In this document: in pieces, positions 51,072 to 62,440 of the stretch
Position numbering within the stretch: the first letter of the stretch is position 1
Layout of the letters: each line of letters begins with the position of its first letter
Source: Chamaea fasciata
Taxonomy: Eukaryota > Chordata > Aves > Passeriformes > Sylviidae
Assembly (NCBI GenBank): GCA_029207755.1
Contig: JARCOQ010000012.1
Coordinates: 744,001 to 808,000 of the forward strand
Reading direction: 5' to 3'
Length of the DNA stretch: 64,000 nt
Made by a program: the position numbers and the translations under genes
The notes under the pieces: model-generated
The model's database searches: none
Told to the model about the DNA's origin: nothing
Seen by the model: the letters and a program-made list of their open reading frames with translations, nothing else

Positions 51072-52325
51072 GTGCCGGCCAGTGACCCGTGTCACTCCCT
51101 GTGCCACTCCCGGTGCCATTCCCTGTGCCATTCCCTGTGCCATTCCCTGTGCCATTCCCTGTGTCACTCCCTGTGCCACTCCCTGTGCCACTCCCGGTGA
51201 CATTCCCTGTGCCATTCCCTGTGCCGGCCAGTGACCCGTGTCACTCCCTGTGTCACTCCCGGTGCCATTCCCTGTGCCATTCCCTGTGCCATTCCCTGTG
51301 TCACTCCCTGTGCCATTCCCTGTGTCACTCCCTGTGCCACTCCCGGTGCCATTCCCAGTGTCACTCCCTGTGTCACTCCCTGTGCCACTCCCGGTGACAT
51401 TCCCTGTGCCATTCCCTGTGCCATTCCCTGTGTCACTCCCTGTGCCATTCCCGGTGCCATTCCCTTGCCACTCCCTGTGTCACTCCCTGTGCCACTCCCG
51501 GTGACATTCCCTGTGCCATTCCCTGTGCCATTCTCAGTGTCACTCCCTGTGCCATTCCCTGTGCCATTCCCTGTGTCACTCCCTGTGTCACTCCCTGTGC
51601 CATTCCCTGTGCCATTCCCTGTGCCATTCCCTGTGCCATTCTCAGTGTCACTCCCTGTGCCATTCCCTGTGCCATTCCCTGTGTCACTCCCTGTGTCACT
51701 CCCTGTGCCATTTCCTGTGTCACTCCCTGTGCCATTCCCTGTGTCACTCCCGGTGACATTCCCTGTGCCATTCCCTGTGCCATTCCCTGTGCCACTCCCT
51801 GTGCCATTCCCTGTGCCATTCCCTGTGTCACTCCCTGTGCCACTCCCGGTGCCATTCCCTGTGTCACTCCCGGTGACATTCCCTGTGCCATTCCCTGTGC
51901 CATTCCCTTTGCCACTCCCTGTGCCATTCCCTGTGCCATTCCCTGTGTCACTCCCTGTGCCACTCCCGGTGCCATTCCCTGTGCCATTCCCTGTGCCATT
52001 CCCTGTGTCACTCCCTGTGCCACTCCCGGTGACATTCCCTGTGCCATTCCCTGTGCCATTCCCTGCGTCACTCCCGGTGCCATTCCCGGTGTCACTCCCT
52101 GTGTCACTCCCTGTGCCATTCCCTGCGTCACTCCCTGTGCCATTCCCTGTGCCATTCCCTGTGTCACTCCCTGTGCCACTCCCGGTGACATTCCCTGTGC
52201 CATTCCCTTTGCCACTCCCTGTGTCACTCCCAGTGTCACTCCCGGTGTCACTCCCTGTGCCATTCCCGGTGCCATCCCCTGCATCACTCCCGGTGCCATT
52301 CCCGGTGCCATTCCCGGTGTCCCTC
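51072..52325 (+). repeat. 12-bp minisatellite, about 1.25 kb
   Basis: The array has about 100 units of a 12-bp period. The main unit types are ccattccctgtg, tcactccctgtg, ccactcccggtg and acattccctgtg. The order ccactcccggtg, acattccctgtg, then two ccattccctgtg units recurs many times, which shows higher-order (multi-unit) duplication. The boundary sequence gtgccggccagtgacccgtg occurs at 51072 and again at 51221, so the left edge was duplicated. An 11-bp unit (ccattcccttg) near 51457 shifts the phase by one base. Open frames of 292-456 codons on both strands are by-products of the 3n period. Confidence 0.95.
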
Positions 52326-53640
52326 AGCGGGCAGTGCCCGGCACAGGTGCCGCTCCCCTGTCCCGCACAAAGGCGCTCCCGCCCCGCACAAAGGGCAGGG
52401 CAGCCGGGGTGACACGGGCACCGCACACAAACCGACCCACAATCAACGCTCACCGAGCCACGGCAAAAACCGTCCTTCTCTGCAAATAGCACAGAAACCT
52501 GGTCTCCTTCAGGGGGAAAGAGCCCTTTTGTCAAGCATGCCGTAACCTTTTCTATCCCAGGTTAGCTGGGGGAAGAGAAAAAGGCTACCCCGGGTTTTAG
52601 TTTCAATTTGACGCCATGAAAAACTAAATAGCCCTCTGAAAATCCTTCAAAGTATAACTTCTTTATTTAGATAAATTCTAAAGTAGCGGTTGTTCACCCA
52701 GAAACCAAAGAACAATCTGTGCTATTAAGATTCTTTTTCCCCCCCACATTATTTGTTAACGTTCCTGAATATTAATTATGGGAACACAGAGCCTTTAAAA
52801 AGCTGATTGTTTTTTCATTAAATCCGGCTGCTTGTGAGGATTCTGTGCACAAGTGAAATACACTGGTGGCCGGATAATTTTCAAGGGAACGTTTAAAATC
52901 CAAACAGTAGCAGTGGTCACAAAGGCAGGTAGTCCCTGTCTCGGCGCTGGGGAGCTCACCCTTCCCGGCCAGCCCTGCCCGACCTGCCGGGACGTCCTGA
53001 GCCCTCAGCAGCTCTCTCGCAGCCAAGGCAAGAGAATTTTGCTGGTTCGGGATCTCTCAGGATCGTTCCTGCTTTTGAAGCTCCATTTCTGGTGTTTTTA
53101 AGTCACATCCTCCTTTCCATTTTTCTGTGACACGGAAAATGTCGCACTTTGCCCAGACACCATTTCAACAATTTCATTTATCTCAGAGAGGGTTTATAGG
53201 TACATTTATTTGAACCAGACACTTATTTGCATTCAAAGTTACCGCAAACAAATTAAGTACCAGAAGATTGATACAGCGCCTTAACCCGAGCGTAGTAAAG
53301 TCCAGGAGGTGATCTTGAAACCCACGCTCTAAACTTGCCTGTTGACTTTCTACAACTGCACACAAAATTCAAGTAATTGCAGCGAAAAAAAAAAAAAAGA
53401 AAAGATATTTCTATAGTCAGCCTCTTCCTCCCATTTGTAGGAACTACTGCTGAGTTTGCACAAGGAAACAGTGTTTAAAAACAATGTCTGAACCCACATG
53501 CCTTTCTTGAAGCAATTTTTCATGCGAATTAGTCCTCCCTATCCTAAATGTGGTTTAAGCCAAGCCAGAGCTGTTGGCCACCGTGCAAACCAGCCCAGCA
53601 GAGTTTTACTGCCAGAGGAGATCGGGTCAGAGATGGCTCC
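52326..53640. other. Array flank and unique noncoding stretch
   Basis: The first 80 bp contain two copies of CCCGCACAAAGG (52362-52373 and 52383-52394). The rest is unique-looking, with an A-run at 53385-53398. A minus-strand frame from the minisatellite extends to 52534 and so includes about 68 codons of non-repeat sequence. I see no support for it as a gene. Confidence 0.45.
53385..53398 (+). repeat. Poly(A) tract
   Basis: A run of 14 A residues. Confidence 0.75.
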
Positions 53641-53719
53641 TGGTGTCAGATCAGTCACTGACTGCCTCAATTACCTTTGGCAAACCATTTAACCTTTCTG
53701 TATTAATGGTTTCCTGCCA
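53641..53719 (+). mobile_element. MIR-like SINE fossil
   Basis: The run ttacctttggcaaaccattt followed by aacctttctgtattaatggt and ttcctgcc lines up with the MIR core (gtgaccttgggcaagtcact, taacctctctgtgcctcag, tttcctcatc). MIR elements are ancient tRNA-derived SINEs, and a few decayed copies persist in birds. The match is short and diverged, and it is called by eye. Confidence 0.5.
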
Positions 53720-56699
53720 GTAGAACAGTTCTTCATCATGGTCGGGAGGAGTTTAGCCCATTAATTAATAAAGATAACTATAAAAATACTCTTCTTTAAA
53801 TTCCAGTAGCTATCTGTTCTGCAGAATAACACTGAAACTCCAAACTCCTCTGCACATTAGGTAGAAATGAGCTATTTCTAGGTAAGTGGGTGCTATTTCA
53901 GAGCAGATTTTCAGCATCCACACACTAATGGCTTCACAAATTATGAAGAACAAGGCTCACAGTCTTCTTGCAACTCATGACTAACAACAACAGAAAGAAA
54001 CAGCAGTTTGTCCTGAACTGACAACTTGTGTGGTTTAGAACACTTCCCTAAGTTTTAATGAGCTAAATGAGTTTAAGAGGTATGTGTTGTGAAAATGGCC
54101 TTGATCTGAAACCTTCCACGCCATGACTGAGCCTGAACAAACTTGGACAGGAAAACAGCCCTGGAAAAGGGAGTTTCTAAGGGAACGGGGACAGCACACG
54201 GCTCCGCTGCAGCATCCTGACGGGGACCACTGCAATACAGTCTATTCCAGAATCATTTTTCTTTTTATTATTTCATTAAGTTGTATCTCACTAAAGTTCC
54301 TCCTAGGATCTCTCTACAGCACCAAATTTTTCATTGAGAAAACTATAAATCATAGGCCTAAATTACAATTTAATTATAAACGCCTTCCCTTCTAATGCTG
54401 CCTGGGACCTTTTACCCTCCTACATAATTCTAAAAAATGACCCCTGTCATAATTTCCTTCACTAGAATAATATGCAGAGATCTAATCCTGAATCCTGCTG
54501 TCTTATAATTTAATATAAGAGGTAATTATTATTCAAAAGATAATGTTGCAGATATTGAAAATATTCTGAAGTTTAAGTCTAAAAAAACCTCCCCTTGGTA
54601 TGTAAAAGCCTCTTATTTGACTCTTGCGAGAAAGGAAATAAATAAAAAGGTTTTAAGACTTCATGCAAAATGTTAGAAATATTATTTGTAGCTGAGATTT
54701 GTCAACTGTAATTTCTACAACCCTTGAACTACAGAGAAAACACTCACATGCAGCAAAAGCGGGAAGGTACCAGAGCATTTATTATTGATCTCTGCTTTTT
54801 GCCATGGGTTAGACAGCAAGTCCTGGACTGCTGCTATCCAGCTGAAAAATACGGTTTAGGTGGCTCCACATTTTGGAATACAAGGAAGTGTCTAAGGGGA
54901 GGCAAAGCCCAACGAAAACCAAACCAAACAGACAAAATCCACCATGGTGAAAACACCTTCTTCCTTCTCAAATTTTATTTTAAATTGATCACATCAAAGG
55001 CACAGTCACTGTGAAGAAGTTAAATTATAATAAAAGTGTAAGGAATTAGTACATTCTTCCCTAAGTCAGAAAAGCAAGGAGTAACACCGTTGTGTCAGTT
55101 CGTCCTGCACAAGAGACATGGATTTAATCTCAGCCCAGGAACGCGGCTGTTACTGCCTGGCTGTTCCCTCTGCATAGGAAGGCTTTGACCTTAAAGCCCT
55201 TCTTTCTAAAACCGGGATTCATCAATAAAAATGTGTTTGCTTTCAAGTTAACTCTTAGGGTATGCAGGAATATCTACCAAAGAGGGGAACTGAGTGCAGC
55301 TGGAGCAGGAGAAGGTGAGGATGAACACAAGGGGAGAGAATTAACAGAAAGAATTCAAGTACAGGAGAGTAAAATTCTCAGAACTGGAACGTTTCTCCGT
55401 TTCAAATTCAGGGAGCGAGCCCCATTTTTACAGGTAAATGAGATACCAAATGAGCTTTATTGCTTCTAACCATATCCAGCTCCATCAGTGAGAACAAATA
55501 AAATCCCCGAACTGACAGATTCAACATCCTGAAGAGGGAGAGGCCAGGGAGGTTATCAGAAAATGGGGTTCACAAGAGGTAATTATAGCCCGTGCTCACC
55601 CTGCTTAGGTGAGGCAGAACATCACGATACAGCTCCATAAAAATCAAACTATATAATGCAGAGGCACCAGTTTACTGCTCTCTTTGGTTTTGCTTTGGGA
55701 GCAGTTCATTTAAGACATAATAAATTGAAGGTTTTTTCCTCCTGTCCCTCCATAAATCCAGGGACAGTGCAAATGAGGAGGTGCTCATTACGGACAAAGG
55801 AAAGGGGCTCCCCAGACAGTGACACGAGCCGGGAGCACTAAAGCTCTCATTAAAGGGAGCCCTGTGCTTTTTTGTAATAAGGAATATTACTTAATAACAC
55901 TCCAAGCATGCTTCACTTCATACTGCTGAAGTGAGCTTTTGGGGGGCAGTGAAGGGGAAAAGAGGGAGCATCCACAGTACCACAAACATCATAAAAACAG
56001 AGACGGAATTTTGCCTGTAACGAATTAATAATAAGTAAGGAAGCATCACTGGCTGCCTCTAACCGCATGGCTTCATGCAGCACACGATTCAGGGATCCTA
56101 GGGGCATTCAGGGAAGGGGTCAGACTTTACTCCAAAACGAGCAAAAAACCAGACTGGAGGGACACAGGTAGAAAATAATTTCAGTTCTCAAAACAGAAGG
56201 GTAACTAAAGGTTTGAAGCCAGCACCGGGGCAGCTGGCCAAGAAACCACTACTCTAAACACATAACATTCCTCGTGCACATCACAAACTTTCCCTAAGAA
56301 GGTTTTGTGGTTGTCCCTACAGAATTTAATTCTGTTTTTGCCCAACCATCACTCCCACCTGTCAGACTACTTTGAGTTGTGCTGCTATCAGTGAATGTAC
56401 TCACTAGCTCAGCTTTCTGTTGTCTGAAAGCTCAGTAAATATATTTCCTACTCTGTGATTCAGCTCATTAAAGCAAACTCTGCGGTGACCCAGGGTCAGG
56501 GCAGACCCCTGCCAAAACTCACTGGATACCTCCTTGCATTCTGACAGTGATAAGTTTGCCTGAAAAATGATTCTTCAACCCACTCTACACCACTCATCTC
56601 AACCAAATTTCCTCGGCTTGCTAATAAATAAAGTCACGTGAGGAGTGTCAAAACCCTCCCTAAACTGGCAGCCATTGCTCCTCCCCTGCCCGCGCTGCC
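53720..56699. other. AT-rich noncoding stretch
   Basis: Mostly AT-rich, low-CpG DNA with no recognised gene. The 56400-56690 part, immediately left of the LINE fossil, may be further decayed LINE sequence, but I cannot align it confidently. Confidence 0.45.
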
Positions 56700-56895
56700 G
56701 GACAAGTCGTTGTGCTGCTTGGACAATATTTTTTTCTGTCAGCTCCGTGTTTGTTATTCATTCCCTTGTCATCTTCCAAGTGCTCACAAATAGTTTGGTT
56801 ACTTTTCCCAGAGTTTCAGCAGGGACTGGAGGTTACCTGGTCTATAACTCCTGTCTAAAGTCAGGCACTGACCTGTCTTCCAGGATTTCACCTTC
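56700..56895 (-). mobile_element. Decayed LINE reverse-transcriptase fragment
   Basis: Read on the minus strand, this encodes SYRPGNLQSLLKLWEK and then, after a frameshift, QTICEHLEDDKGMNN followed by KHGAD. This matches the start of the reverse-transcriptase domain of CR1/L3-type LINEs, whose consensus reads about NYRPVSLTSVPGK, then an ICKHLEENK-like helix, then QHGF. Stops and frameshifts show it is a dead, old copy. It lacks the avian CR1 tail and is more diverged than the other copies here, so an older CR1/L3-like family is likely. Decayed flanks may extend to about 57150. Confidence 0.75.
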
Positions 56896-58750
56896 CCCGC
56901 ATGAGTTTTCAAAATGAGCCACCTCTAGTTCTGAGTTTATTTTGGCTCTACATGATCTTTTAATGAGTTTTCAAACCAACAGTTCTGACAGCAGCTCTCT
57001 TGGACACTTTAAGCTGTTTTTCTCTCTTCAGGACTCAGATCTCACCCCTTTGGCAAGGGCATTAATTATGGCAACTGCTTCAAGAGAGAAGATACAGAAA
57101 CTTTTGGCTGTCTCAAAATTCTCTTTGCTCTCCACGGAATGGTGATCCTACACTTTTTTTAATTTTTCCATTCCTCATGCTCTCAGCATACTTATTTTTG
57201 CTATTTTGCTACATCTTGCATCCTATTTGATGGTTTGTCCTCTCTGGTTTTTGCTCTGCTGTATTTTTATACTTATTCATGCCAGCCTTCAAGGCAATTC
57301 CTTACACTTGGCATTCATCCTCTGCACTAGGATAGTTTGCGTTTGATAAAAAGATTCCATTTACGTAATTATTCAGGTTCTGGGTCTAAATAATTCCCAG
57401 TAATTGTCATATTAGGTGTCCAGACATTGACTGTCACTGATTATTCTTCCTTTTAATTGCCCACTAAACCCAAAACCTGCTGCCCTTTTGCCTGTGATGG
57501 CCGAAGTAGTTTTGGCTTGGCCTTCGGCCTTCCTCTGACACAGCCGCGCTACATTCCAGCAAGAATTTAAGCTTTTTGCACTACTGGTGCACGGGGCACT
57601 AACAACATTGCCACTCTTCTCCTGTCTGTAGCTGGAGGCCACAACAAAGAGAGACAAATCAAGGCCAAGCTTGCAGTCATTGCTGATGGCAGCACTTATT
57701 CACGGGCCCAGGAACATCCATCCCTCCAACTTTGCGCAAGTGCTTTGGCAAATGGAACCCAGCCCCAGCACACTCTCTCTGCCATTTAACAGGCTGCTTT
57801 AAGAGCACGTTTACTTAGTCCTCATCAAACACGGGTAATTGACAGCTCCCCACCCCCAGCATCCCCACTCCGACAGGGCCTTTCCCCAGGAGCCGCCTCA
57901 AACAACCTCAAACACTTTATTACTGGTCAATTTGGGTTTCCTGCCCACTGTAAGTGGCAGTGCTGAGGGTCTCTAACTCTCTCTTGTCTGGCTAATCAAT
58001 ATAAGCAGTCACTTCCACGGCGTTTCCCTGCTACTCAGCAAGAAGGACGAGAGAGTGCCACGGGTTGTAAACAGCAGAACAGCCTCAGTGGTACATCAGA
58101 AAGTTCAACTTCAGAAACAGGGGCCTGCTTTTATTTTGGACTTCTGGGCTTCTTTTGGGATTTTCTCTGGTTTGATTCTTCCCAGGCAGAGCAAAGTGGT
58201 GCCCTTGGGTTTGTGCCATTCCCCCTAACAGCCTCCTCGGTGGGGAGGGCCACGGTCCCCCTCCAGGAACAAAACTTCTCTGGGAGCAGCACGTGGCTGG
58301 AGACAGCACCAAGAAATTACATAAAGTGCCAACCACAGCTTTACAGTCACCACGTTATGGGTATAAGAAAGTCAGGATTAAACAATTATTGCCTGGAACT
58401 AAGGCAGTAAAATTTGTTTATGAGGTAAATTTTAACAAGAAACAAACAGTTAGTGTTGTTTATAAGCAAGCTCCAGCCGTAAAATCCAGGGAATGCTTTG
58501 TAAATGCCCGTCCATGGGCCAGGTGAGGTCCTGGAGGGAAGCTCCCTGCTGCTTGCAGCTGGCTCTCACACGCACACCGTGACCAGCTCCAGGTGACACC
58601 AGAGCCAGTGGCTTTTCCCAAGGATGGCAGGGACAAAACCTTCACTTGCTGGTAGAGGTGTTTCTTCTCACAGCTCTTCCCTTCCACTGCATGGAGCGAC
58701 CTCCTTGTCCTGCCCATACCCACAGCGACTGCTCATGGTGCTCTGCTATT
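56896..58750. other. Noncoding stretch, possibly further LINE remnants
   Basis: No gene is recognised. The 56900-57700 part has a patchy feel of decayed LINE sequence in the same orientation as the fossil at 56700-56895, but no motif is decisive. An 81-codon minus-strand frame at 57412-57657 is unassigned. Confidence 0.4.
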
Positions 58751-58853
58751 GTTCAGGTTGGAACAGGCTTCTAAGCTCCTCCAGCCATGAGCGCCCCACT
58801 GCCAAGGCCACTGCTAAACCATGTCCTGAAGTGCCACCTCTGCATCTGCAAGA
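58751..58853 (-). mobile_element. CR1 LINE 3' end
   Basis: The sequence gttcaggttggaacaggctt, ctaagctcctccagccatga, gcgccccactgccaaggcca, ctgctaaaccatgtcctgaa, gtgccacctctgcatctgc is the reverse complement of the CR1 tail (catggtttag, then gttggactt, gatgatctta, gaggtcttttccaacctgaa). The 3' end is on the left and the copy is 5'-truncated. Confidence 0.9.
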
Positions 58854-61800
58854 TGCCAAGAGACACCAGTCCATGATCCAGCAGCAAAGAAGTCAAGCAG
58901 AGTCTGCTCGAGGCCCCTCTGGCACACAGCACAGTGCTTGGAGCCGGCCGGCCCCACATTCAGTATAGCCTGGTTTCCCTCTGCCACCTGAAGAGGCATT
59001 GCCCATATTCTTACCCAGCCCTTCAGTGCTCTCTGCGGTAATGAAATGATTTCATCAGGTTGAGCCCCAGGAGGACTGTGCGACCCCCAGAGCTGCCTGC
59101 TGGAGCAGGGCAGCAGAGACGGAGCAGCCACACTTCCATGCCCCAGGGCAGGATGGTCCAGGGATGCTGCAGATGTGGAGACTAAAGAGCAGCCCCTGAA
59201 AAGCCAGAGCCAAAGGCTGATGGGGAACAGCAGGGACACAGATGTAGGCCAGAGCAGTCCCTGCGCCTGGCTCTGCAGCGCAGCCACCCTTCCACCTCCA
59301 CGGCCACCCAGCGAGCACACGCTGCCGGGGCAGTACCCAGGAACGCTGCTACCTTCCTCAAAACCCTCTTGGCACGCTCTGAGGAAGGAAGCCCACCTTT
59401 GCTGATCCCACTTTACTCTTCCGCAACAAGAAAGAAATAAAAAAAACCTGGGGGGAAAAAATGTAACATTATTCTTTTTACTGCGCACACACATGAAAAA
59501 AAAATCTTTAAAAGTAAGTATCTGCCTACTGCAAAGTATTGAGGTGAAAAGGAAGGTGTTATCATCCCTGTTCCCCCAGGATCTCTTAGAGCGTGTGTGT
59601 TTCTGTGGTGGTTGGCTTGTGGTTTCGTTGTTCACTACAGTTTCCCAGAGCCCTATATTTTACTGAAACATAAGTACAGGCCCACCAATTTGCTGACAAG
59701 CTGATCTATTGGCTCTAGGACACTGAGGGGAATTATGCTCCTGCCGCCCTGATGCTCTCCTTTGTTTAGAAAAAGAAGAGAGAAAGAGAGAGAGTGAAAA
59801 AAAAAATCCTCAATCGTTTAGTACAAGTCATTTTACATGCTGGGATAATGAAGTATAAAAATGCCTTCAAAGGACTGATTTCCTACTTTTAACTCACTAC
59901 CAGCCGAGCTCTTTGTGAGGCCCTCTGGAACATGCATTCCCAGCCCCACTCAAACAAAAGAGCTGCGAATTCATTAAACTATTTAATTATGCCTTTTTAT
60001 TTTTCTCCATTAGCAAGCCCTGCCAGTACAAAGTAAATAAAGCCACCATGGTCTTTCCCCAGCAGACACACTGACTGTTTTTATTCTTTATTCAGTTTAC
60101 AATATAAAGGGCTATTTTTCCCCCCTCCTCCTATTCTTGGCGAGTTTCCTAATACAAGCCCTACAAACAGAAGCATCCAACTGTACATGCGACGCCTGGA
60201 AGCCGGGAGCAGCACTCAGCATTGCGAGCACATACCCCAGACAGCTTTCAAAGTACCAGCAGCCAACGGCAGCCTAACAGCACTTTGCAGCCAACGCGGA
60301 AAAGATATTAGCTTTTTTTTTTATACTCTAGTAAATTTGCTTTTTACATCTATTTCTTTTCAGAAGGGCTTGTTATTGAGCTTACTGTCCACAAATTCCA
60401 TTGATCTCAGGCTGTGACTCAATCCATATGCTCACGCTTTGACACCAGCACAGCAAGCAAGCGATACAAATCCTGTTCAGGCTACAAACTTATTGATTTT
60501 ATAGATTTCCCCCAAAGTTGTGATAATGATATATCATTGTTAAATTTGGTAGAACAAACTGCTTTCCCAATCTGTCAATGCGAGCATGAAAACCAATTCA
60601 CAGCCTTGTTTAGAAGGCTTTCCCCTCAGAAGAATAACTACTGCTGGCGGAGGCAGATCACCAACACCCCGCCGCTGGCAGCGGGGTGATGGATGTCACC
60701 TTTCCAGTTGCCCTTTCCTGACCCACAGCCCGCTGCATTCCCAGACTTGCCTCCTGGTTATGAGAACCACCCTTATTTTTCAGAAGCCTTTCTCGAATTC
60801 ATTATTTAAAACTTGCACTAGATGTAAACCGTAATAATAGCTTTTAAACATATTTCCTTTAAATATTTTAGATGCATTAAGATGACATGAGAATTATTGA
60901 TTTTAGCAAATCACTTTTGCTTGTTCTGTTCCTGGCCCCACAAATGGCAAAGCCGTGCTTTTCCCTTCCATGAGAGGGAGACAGAACACTGGCTGAAAGA
61001 GGAGTGGCCTCGCCCCCTGCTCCACCACAACTCCTCAACCTCCCAACAGTGGGAAAACCAGAACGTGTCCCTTCACAGCGCCCGCCTTCCCCTGCCAGAC
61101 CCACTCGGGCTTTTTGCTCATGGTGCTCCACTGCCAAAGCAGAAACCTGATCTGCCACAGCTCCCAGCCAGCAGGCACGGGGCCGTGCCAGAGGCGTTGG
61201 GAAGACGAGACTCAAGCTGTTTCTCAGGTTCTGAGCAGGCGACACGAGGAGCTCATCAGGCCTTCTGCGCTCATCGCAGGACAGAAGGGCTCTCAGCAGC
61301 ACCCCGTCTGCAGGAGATGGACACAAACTGTAAACAGCTGTTGTGTTTTTAACAAACCATGAAATAGCTCCAACAAAACCGTTTGCTGGAATGACAATGT
61401 CAGCTTTCATTCCCACATTCTCCTCCAGCTCTGAAGCAACTATGAGGCCTCCAGAAGGAGACCCAGAAATCATGAACAAAACACTTGCCAGAGAGACTGA
61501 AGTTCATAAAAAGGCAAGACTTACTAATTTAAAAAACTAAATTTAGGAAATGCATGTGAATAAATAAATTCTCTCTTGAAAACCTTCTCTTTTCCATCCC
61601 AGCCTTTGTGCCAGTTATTTATTTATCCACCTTCACTCAACATCCATCTCTAGCGCTGGAAAAGCAGCTTAACTCCTCTGACACGATGTCACTGGTTCAA
61701 CACGCCCCACACAGCGAGAGCTTTGCTGTGCTCTCCCCAGTCCTGCTGTGGTAAGGACTCACATCTGGCAACAGCCCCGAGCATTTAACCGAGTTCCTGG

Positions 61801-62350
61801 GACAACAGCTCGGAGACACGTTCTGAAGGGCTGAGCATCTCCCACCACTGCCTATCCTTTCACTTCCAATTTAATTCAAGGTGATAGGTGCTGAACTCTT
61901 TTACCTACCGTGGCTCTCCCTGAACTTGCTGAATGCCCTTTCCAAATATGTCTTTGTGAAAAGTCTTTCTGAACTTCAGGGCACTTGAAATTCAAGCACC
62001 TGCCTGCAGTCTCTCTTCTCTGTCTTCCAACTCTGAGAAGAAACAACAACTCTGATATACTTCTCATTCATCTGTGGCATTTTCACTATTTGCTCACTGA
62101 AACAGCAATGTCAAGCTAAGAGAAAGGTGACAGAACTGCACAGATTCAGGTATTTTATTATCAGGTTGCTGAGGAGCTGTGCTTCATGCTTCTCTTTCAG
62201 AGTGTGGGCACAAAGGGTCTCACAACAACAGACTGTCTATTTGCTGGGCAAAGGAGCTTCTATCAAGAACAGAATCAGCATTCAGCCACTGCTGTGTGAA
62301 GTGAAGACCTGAACCCAGAAAGTGCCACCACAAACTCACTTGTGCGAAGG
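58854..62350. other. Noncoding stretch with AT-rich blocks
   Basis: A minus-strand open frame of 273 codons spans 58814-59635, but its 3' end lies in the CR1 tail and part of it is homopolymer-derived F-rich sequence, so I do not call a gene. The 59780-60125 part is AT-rich, low in CpG and repeat-free and may be conserved noncoding DNA. The 60930-61330 part is GC-richer with overlapping frames on both strands. No RNA gene is seen. Confidence 0.45.
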
Positions 62351-62440
62351 GAGAACTGAGAGTCGGTGGAACTGCAGGACTTGCCAAAGGCCTCACATGA
62401 AACCAGCGGTAAGGTGGTGCCCCGGGGATGCAGACCCTCA
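62351..62440 (-). mobile_element. Possible MIR-like SINE fossil
   Basis: The segment gagaactgagagtcggtgga, ctgcaggacttgccaaaggc, ctcacatgaaaccagcggta, then ggggatgcagacc can be lined up with the reverse complement of MIR (gaggaaactgaggc, taacttgcccaaggtcaca, cagctagtaagtggc, gggattcgaacc). The similarity is weak but in the right order. Confidence 0.35.

Noticed and set aside
51164..52534. Open frames of 456, 393 and 292 codons across the 12-bp array
   Set aside because: By-products of a 12-bp stop-free unit. A one-base slip inside the array changes the peptide repeat without consequence, so no protein is being preserved.
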